Assembly: GCA_050743385.1 (NCBI GenBank)
Contig: JBOGFJ010000118.1
Span: 1 to 23,605 of the forward strand
Length of the DNA: 23,605 bases
Origin: JACDBD01 sp050743385
Lineage (GTDB): Bacteria; Actinomycetota; Acidimicrobiia; IMCC26256; JACDBD01
Reading direction: 5' to 3'
Of the stretch, positions 19,684-23,605 are shown in pieces. The notes beneath the pieces were generated by a model. It made no database searches. It saw only the letters and a program-made list of their open reading frames with translations, and was not told where the DNA came from. The first letter of the stretch is position 1; each line of letters begins with the position of its first letter. Made by a program: the position numbers and the translations under genes.

Positions 19684-20991
19684 GTGGCGACGATCGGCCA
19701 GCGTGTGGATGGTGACGACCTGATCCTGGTCTCGGTCGACGACCACACCTGCGAGCCGGCCGACATGTTCGCGGCGCACGTGCCCGCGAAGTACCGCGAC
19801 CGGATGCCGCGCGTCGTCGACGAGCCCGACGGGTCGCAGCAGTGGTACTACGGCGAGATCCGGGGCCGGAACCTCGGCTTGAACGCGGTCGCGGGCAAGC
19901 CACCCGAGTTCTTCAACGTCGACCCCATGCGCTACGAGGACATGCGCCCCGGTTGTTACGACGTGCATGAACGGGTGCGCGACATGTCGGCCGGCGGGCA
20001 GCTCGCGGGGCTCAACTTCCCCAACTGGACCGGCTTCGCCGGTCAGGTGCTCAACGCCGGCCCCGACCGCGACCTCAACCTCGTCATGATCCGGGCCTAC
20101 AACGACTGGCACGTCGACCAGTGGTGCGGCGCGTACCCCGAGCGCTTCATCCCGTGCGGGATCCTCCCGCTCTTCGACGTCGACCAGGCTGCCGTCGAGG
20201 TCCGTCGGCTGGCGGCGAAGGGCTGTCACGCGGTCACGTTCTCGGAGAACCCCGCCGGGCTCGGGATGCCGAGCATCCACTCCGGTGGGTGGGATCCGTT
20301 GTTCGCCGCCTGCTGCGACACAGGAACGGTCCTGTGCTGTCACGTCGGCTCGTCGTCGAAGAGCGCGTCGACCGTGCCCGACGCCCCGCCCCCGGTGCCG
20401 ATGAACCTGTCGTCGACGATGACGATCTACACGCTCGGCGATCTCCTGTGGGCCGACTTCTGGCACCGGTTCCCCGAGCTCCGCTTCGCCCTCACCGAAG
20501 GCGACATCGGGTGGATCCCCTACTTCCTCCAGCGTGCCGAGCACACGCTCGACCGGCACAACGGTTGGATGCGCCAGGAGCAGCCCCAGGGCTTGCGGCC
20601 CAGCGAGCTGTTCCGCGAGCGCATCCTCTGCTGTTTCATCGACGACCGCGTCGGTTTGAAGCTGCTCGACGAGTTCAACGTCGACAACGTGTGCTGGGAG
20701 TCCGACTATCCCCACTCCGACAGCTCGTGGCCGGCGGCGCCCGAACGGCTCGAGGTGTTGCTGGCCGGGCTCGAGCCCGACGTGATCGACAAGATCACTC
20801 ATGGCAACGCCATGCGGCACTACCAGTTCGACCCGTTCGCCATTCGGCCGCGCGAGCGCTGCACGGTGGGTGCGCTCCGAGCCGAGGCGGGCGACGTCGA
20901 CACCGTCACGCACGTCGGGCGTCGCGCCGACGAGCGCGACCTCGCCACCTGGAAGAAGATGACGGGCGCGGCCGCCCGAGCACCGAAGTGA
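19684..20991 (+). CDS. Metal-dependent amidohydrolase (amidohydrolase_2 type)
   Basis: The 435-residue TIM-barrel hydrolase begins SVDDHTCEPADMF (17-29), where His21 and Glu24 stand for the D-x-H/E metal site of this subgroup. His220 in VLCCHVGSSS and Asp341 in WESDYPHSDSSW complete the expected metal and catalytic positions. Members act as hydrolases or as non-oxidative decarboxylases (ACMSD-like); this actinobacterial branch is often found next to acyl-CoA genes and P450s, but its reaction is not known. Cys is unusually frequent (CCDTGTVLCC, ILCCF). The GTG at 19684 fits a leaderless transcript. Its TGA overlaps the GTG of the esterase gene. Confidence 0.92.
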   Translation: MATIGQRVDGDDLILVSVDDHTCEPADMFAAHVPAKYRDRMPRVVDEPDGSQQWYYGEIRGRNLGLNAVAGKPPEFFNVDPMRYEDMRPGCYDVHERVRDMSAGGQLAGLNFPNWTGFAGQVLNAGPDRDLNLVMIRAYNDWHVDQWCGAYPERFIPCGILPLFDVDQAAVEVRRLAAKGCHAVTFSENPAGLGMPSIHSGGWDPLFAACCDTGTVLCCHVGSSSKSASTVPDAPPPVPMNLSSTMTIYTLGDLLWADFWHRFPELRFALTEGDIGWIPYFLQRAEHTLDRHNGWMRQEQPQGLRPSELFRERILCCFIDDRVGLKLLDEFNVDNVCWESDYPHSDSSWPAAPERLEVLLAGLEPDVIDKITHGNAMRHYQFDPFAIRPRERCTVGALRAEAGDVDTVTHVGRRADERDLATWKKMTGAAARAPK

Positions 20992-22010
20992 AGGTGCGAA
21001 GCTTGCGCAGCCCGCTCGCACTGCTTGCCGCCGCGGTGGTCCTCGTGGCTCTCGCCCCGACGGGTGCGCATGCGGGGGAGGAGAGGGAAGCCGCGCCCGA
21101 GCCGTCGCCGGGTTGCAGGAGCAGCGCTCCGGTCGCCGCGGGCGAGGAGAAGGTCACCACGACGTCGGGCGGCGTGGAGCGTTGGTACCACCGACACGTC
21201 CCGCCGGCGCGCGACGGCAACGAGCCCGTGCCGGTCGTCATCGACCTGCACGGCTACCTGGAGGGCGCCGACATCCACAAAGCGCACTCCGCGCTGGGCG
21301 CCTACGGCGACGAGCAGGGTTTCGTCACGGTCACGCCCCAAGGCACGGGCGACCCCGTGCGGTGGGACGCCACCGTCGACTCCGCCGACATGGCGTTCAT
21401 CGGCGACCTGCTCGACGAGATCGAAGCCACGTTGTGCGTCGACGAGCGACGGGTCTTCGTCACCGGACTCTCGAATGGCGCGTTCATGACGTCGGCGATC
21501 GCGTGCGCGTACGCCGATCGGATCGCGGCGGCGGCGCCGGTCGCCGGGATCCGCGAGATCGAGGGTTGCGACCCCGACCGGGCCGTTCCGGTCGTCGCGT
21601 TCCACGGCACCGACGACGGGTTCGTGGCGTTCGACGGCGGCCTCGGCGAGGACGCCGGCGACCTCCCGGCTCCCGACGGCTCCGGGCGGACGCTCGACGA
21701 GAGCGAGACTGGCCGATCCGCCGCCGAGGGCCCGTCGATCCCCGAGATCACGGCAGCGTGGGCCGATCGCAACGACTGCAAGGCCAAGCCGAAGCGCAAG
21801 GAGATCGCGTCCGACGTGACCCTCGTGCGGTACCGCTGCGCCGACGGCGCCGATGTCCAGCTCTATCGCGTCGAGGGCGGCGGCCACAGCTGGCCCGGCA
21901 GCGAGTTCTCACGGCAGATCGAGTCGGTTACCGGCCCGACCACCTTCTCGATCTCGGCCAACGAGGTCATGTGGGAGTTCTTCGAGCGCCATCCGCTGCC
22001 GGAGGACTGA
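20988..22010 (+). CDS. Secreted PHB-depolymerase/LpqC-like esterase
   Basis: The 340-residue protein starts with a signal peptide (VKVRSLRSPLALLAAAVVLV, then ALAPTGAHA|GE), a Sec type with an A-x-A cleavage site near residue 29. The mature part is an alpha/beta hydrolase of the LpqC / polyhydroxybutyrate depolymerase / feruloyl esterase group: oxyanion VVIDLHGYLEG, nucleophile Ser162 in GLSNGAF, Asp209 or Asp210 in HGTDDGF, and His300 in GGGHSWPGS. No lipobox Cys directly follows the signal region. It likely hydrolyses an ester outside the membrane, releasing an acid that the downstream cytosolic enzymes could use. GTG 20988 overlaps the amidohydrolase stop (GTGA); GTG 20994 and TTG 21003 are alternatives. 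Confidence 0.9.
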   Translation: MKVRSLRSPLALLAAAVVLVALAPTGAHAGEEREAAPEPSPGCRSSAPVAAGEEKVTTTSGGVERWYHRHVPPARDGNEPVPVVIDLHGYLEGADIHKAHSALGAYGDEQGFVTVTPQGTGDPVRWDATVDSADMAFIGDLLDEIEATLCVDERRVFVTGLSNGAFMTSAIACAYADRIAAAAPVAGIREIEGCDPDRAVPVVAFHGTDDGFVAFDGGLGEDAGDLPAPDGSGRTLDESETGRSAAEGPSIPEITAAWADRNDCKAKPKRKEIASDVTLVRYRCADGADVQLYRVEGGGHSWPGSEFSRQIESVTGPTTFSISANEVMWEFFERHPLPED

Positions 22011-22015
22011 CCGGC

Positions 22016-23197
22016 ATGGTCACCTACAACCCGTACCTGTGGGAGACGGCGCACGACCCGTACCCGATCTACCGGCAGCTCCGGGACGAGGCGCCGGTCT
22101 ACCGGAACGACGAGCTCGGGTTCTGGGCGTTGTCGCGCCACGCCGACGTCGTCGCCGCGCACAACGACCCCGGCACGTACCTCAGCTCCGGTGGCGTCAC
22201 CATCGAGGGCACGGAGCGCGGGAGCCCGCTCCTCCTGGTCATGGACCAGCCCGAGCACACGTGGCACCGCAAGATTGTCTCCCGCGTGTTCACGCCCCGA
22301 CGCGTGGGCGACCTCGAGCCGTTCATCCGCGCCCGGGCCGGCGAGCTCCTCGACAAGTTCAGGGATGCGGAGGAGTTCGACGTCGTGACCGACTTCTCGG
22401 TGCAGCTGCCCCTCGACGTGGTCAGCGAGCTCATCGGGATTCCCGAGGAGCTGCGCGCGACGGTGCACGTGCTGAGCGACCGTGTCCTGGCGCGCGCCGG
22501 CGATTCGCAGATCAGCGACGAAGCCGTCAACGCGAACGTCGAGCTGTTCGCGTTGTTCCTCGAGCTCGTGAAGGACCGGCGCGCCAATCCCCGCGACGAC
22601 GTCATCAGCCTGCTCATCGAGACGGAGGTGACCGACGACGAGGGCAGCGCACGCCGCCTCAGCGACGAGGAGGTCGCGATGCGGTTCCAGGAGCTGGCTC
22701 TCGCCGGTCACGAGACCGTGGCCAAGCTCATCCCCAACGGGATGGTCGCGCTGACGTGGTTCCCCGACCAGCGGCGCCAGCTCCTCCATGACCCGTCGTT
22801 GATGCGGCCGGCCGTCGACGAGATGCTCCGATGGGACGCGCCGTCGCAGTACCAGGGCCGCACGGCGGCCCGAGCTGTGGAGCTTCACGGAGTCACGATC
22901 CCGGCCGATGACCGCGTGATCCTGCTGACGGGCTCGGCGAACCACGACGAGCGGGCCTACGACGACCCCGAACGGTTCGACTTGCACCGCGACACCGGCC
23001 ACCCGGTGAGCTTCGGCTTCGGCATCCACCTGTGCCTGGGCGCCCATCTCGCCCGGCTGGAGGCGCGGGTCGCCTTCGAGGAGATCCTCGCCCGGTTCCC
23101 CGACTTCGCTGTCGACGGCGAACGGGCCGTCCGCCACGCGCACTCGAACGTGCGCGGGCTCAGTCACCTGCCGGTCCTCGTCGACGGCGCCGGGTAG
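22016..23197 (+). CDS. Cytochrome P450 (bacterial class I)
   Basis: The 393-residue protein is a soluble bacterial P450. The I-helix reads LALAGHETVAK with Thr234 as the proton-relay residue; the E-x-x-R motif is Glu269-Met-Leu-Arg272; the heme loop is FGFGIHLCLGAHLAR with Cys340 as the heme ligand. N-terminal NPYLWETAHDPYPIYRQLRD is typical of actinobacterial CYP families acting on terpenoids, steroids or fatty acids. No ferredoxin or reductase gene is visible beside it, so electrons must come from elsewhere. ATG 22016 is 5 nt after the esterase stop, with GGAGG 10 nt upstream. It is the last gene of the plus-strand run and precedes a regulator gene by 48 nt. Confidence 0.95.
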   Translation: MVTYNPYLWETAHDPYPIYRQLRDEAPVYRNDELGFWALSRHADVVAAHNDPGTYLSSGGVTIEGTERGSPLLLVMDQPEHTWHRKIVSRVFTPRRVGDLEPFIRARAGELLDKFRDAEEFDVVTDFSVQLPLDVVSELIGIPEELRATVHVLSDRVLARAGDSQISDEAVNANVELFALFLELVKDRRANPRDDVISLLIETEVTDDEGSARRLSDEEVAMRFQELALAGHETVAKLIPNGMVALTWFPDQRRQLLHDPSLMRPAVDEMLRWDAPSQYQGRTAARAVELHGVTIPADDRVILLTGSANHDERAYDDPERFDLHRDTGHPVSFGFGIHLCLGAHLARLEARVAFEEILARFPDFAVDGERAVRHAHSNVRGLSHLPVLVDGAG

Positions 23198-23245
23198 CGG
23201 TCGCGGCACACCGCCCGGAAGGGGACCTGTCACACTTTTCGTCCA

Positions 23246-23605
23246 ATGCGGACAGGCCGCCTCGTCCCACCGACAGCGTTCCGGGAGCCGATCGTGCGGG
23301 CGCGGCTGCTGGCGGTCCTGCGCGGCCGGTTCGAGCGCCGCATCACGGCCGTCGTGGCGGGGCCGGGCTTCGGCAAGACCACCCTGCTCGCCCAGGCAAT
23401 CGCGGAGAACCGGCTCGACCCCGCCGGTGAGGACCGGTGGTTGGGATGCGACCCCGCCGACTCGGTGGCCGCCGTGCTCGGCGCGGGGTTGTGCGCGGCG
23501 CTCGAGGTGCCGCCGGCGGCCGGCGACGACCCGGAATCGGTCACCCGGGCGGTCACGGTCGCGATCGCCAAACGCGCTCCGCTCCCCATCGCGTTGGTCC
23601 TCGAC
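23246..23605 (+). CDS. LAL/MalT-type ATP-binding transcriptional regulator, N-terminal part
   Basis: 120 codons are visible before the window ends. From ATG 23246 the product reads MRTGRLVPPTAFREPIVRAR, then a Walker A motif AGPGFGKTTLLAQ (about residues 38-50), and reaches an IALVLD strand at the edge, the start of Walker B. The R-P-x-x-x-(L/V)-x-R-x-R-L opening and the G-x-G-F-G-K-T-T motif are characteristic of large STAND ATPase regulators of the MalT/LuxR type, whose DNA-binding helix-turn-helix lies at the far C-terminus, outside this window. The start is uncertain since no ribosome-binding site is close. It may regulate the adjoining catabolic genes; this is inferred from position only. 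Confidence 0.8.
   Translation, partial: MRTGRLVPPTAFREPIVRARLLAVLRGRFERRITAVVAGPGFGKTTLLAQAIAENRLDPAGEDRWLGCDPADSVAAVLGAGLCAALEVPPAAGDDPESVTRAVTVAIAKRAPLPIALVLD

Overview
The window looks like chromosomal DNA from a high-GC actinobacterium, most likely class Acidimicrobiia or a relative. The reasons are the strong GC bias at third codon positions, frequent GTG starts, an F420-type luciferase-like oxidoreductase, DUF5709 and DUF6328 proteins, and a dense set of acyl-CoA genes with a P450. This placement rests on gene content and base composition only. I see no tRNA, rRNA, CRISPR array, transposase, integrase or phage gene. Coding density is high and no gap exceeds 300 bp. The largest gap (7808-8054) holds only a short inverted repeat and a 16-bp tandem duplication.

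Region 1 (1-3377, minus strand) reads from right to left: a 26-codon leader ORF, an F420-dependent LLM oxidoreductase, a 51-residue single-pass membrane protein, and a large FdhF/YdeP-type molybdopterin oxidoreductase cut by the left edge.

Region 2 (3429-8330) resembles a general-stress group. It holds a very basic Rho-N-like protein, a DUF6328 membrane protein, a coupled DUF5709/CBS pair on the minus strand, a PfpI/DJ-1 family protein, a FAD oxidoreductase with a C-terminal Rieske domain, a STAS anti-sigma-factor antagonist and a small conserved protein. Two candidate SigB/SigF-like promoters (GNNT...GGGTA) support this reading but are not proven.

Region 3 (8371-11030, plus strand) has an enoyl-CoA hydratase, then a tightly overlapping set: nucleotidyltransferase, cytosolic BON protein and metallophosphoesterase. 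A 54-residue basic small protein follows.

Region 4 (11027-23197) is a catabolic block for an unknown carboxylic acid or cyclic substrate handled as CoA thioesters. Its minus arm is an 886-residue fusion of an acyl-CoA synthetase with an acyl-CoA dehydrogenase, translationally coupled to two tandem atypical crotonases. The divergent plus arm is a double-hotdog dehydratase, a PaaG-like crotonase and, after a striking 47-nt hairpin, a nitronate-monooxygenase-like flavoprotein. A second divergent pair joins an uncharacterised 412-residue protein (minus) to a metal-dependent amidohydrolase, a secreted LpqC-like esterase and a cytochrome P450 (plus). Both divergent gaps are very short and carry overlapping opposed -10-like elements. 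A plausible flow is: esterase and P450 release and oxidise the substrate; the fusion forms the CoA ester and desaturates it; the dehydratase and crotonases hydrate or cleave it; the amidohydrolase opens or decarboxylates a ring intermediate. The order and substrate are inference.

The right edge (23246-23605) holds the N-terminus of a MalT/LAL-type ATP-binding regulator, possibly the regulator of region 4.
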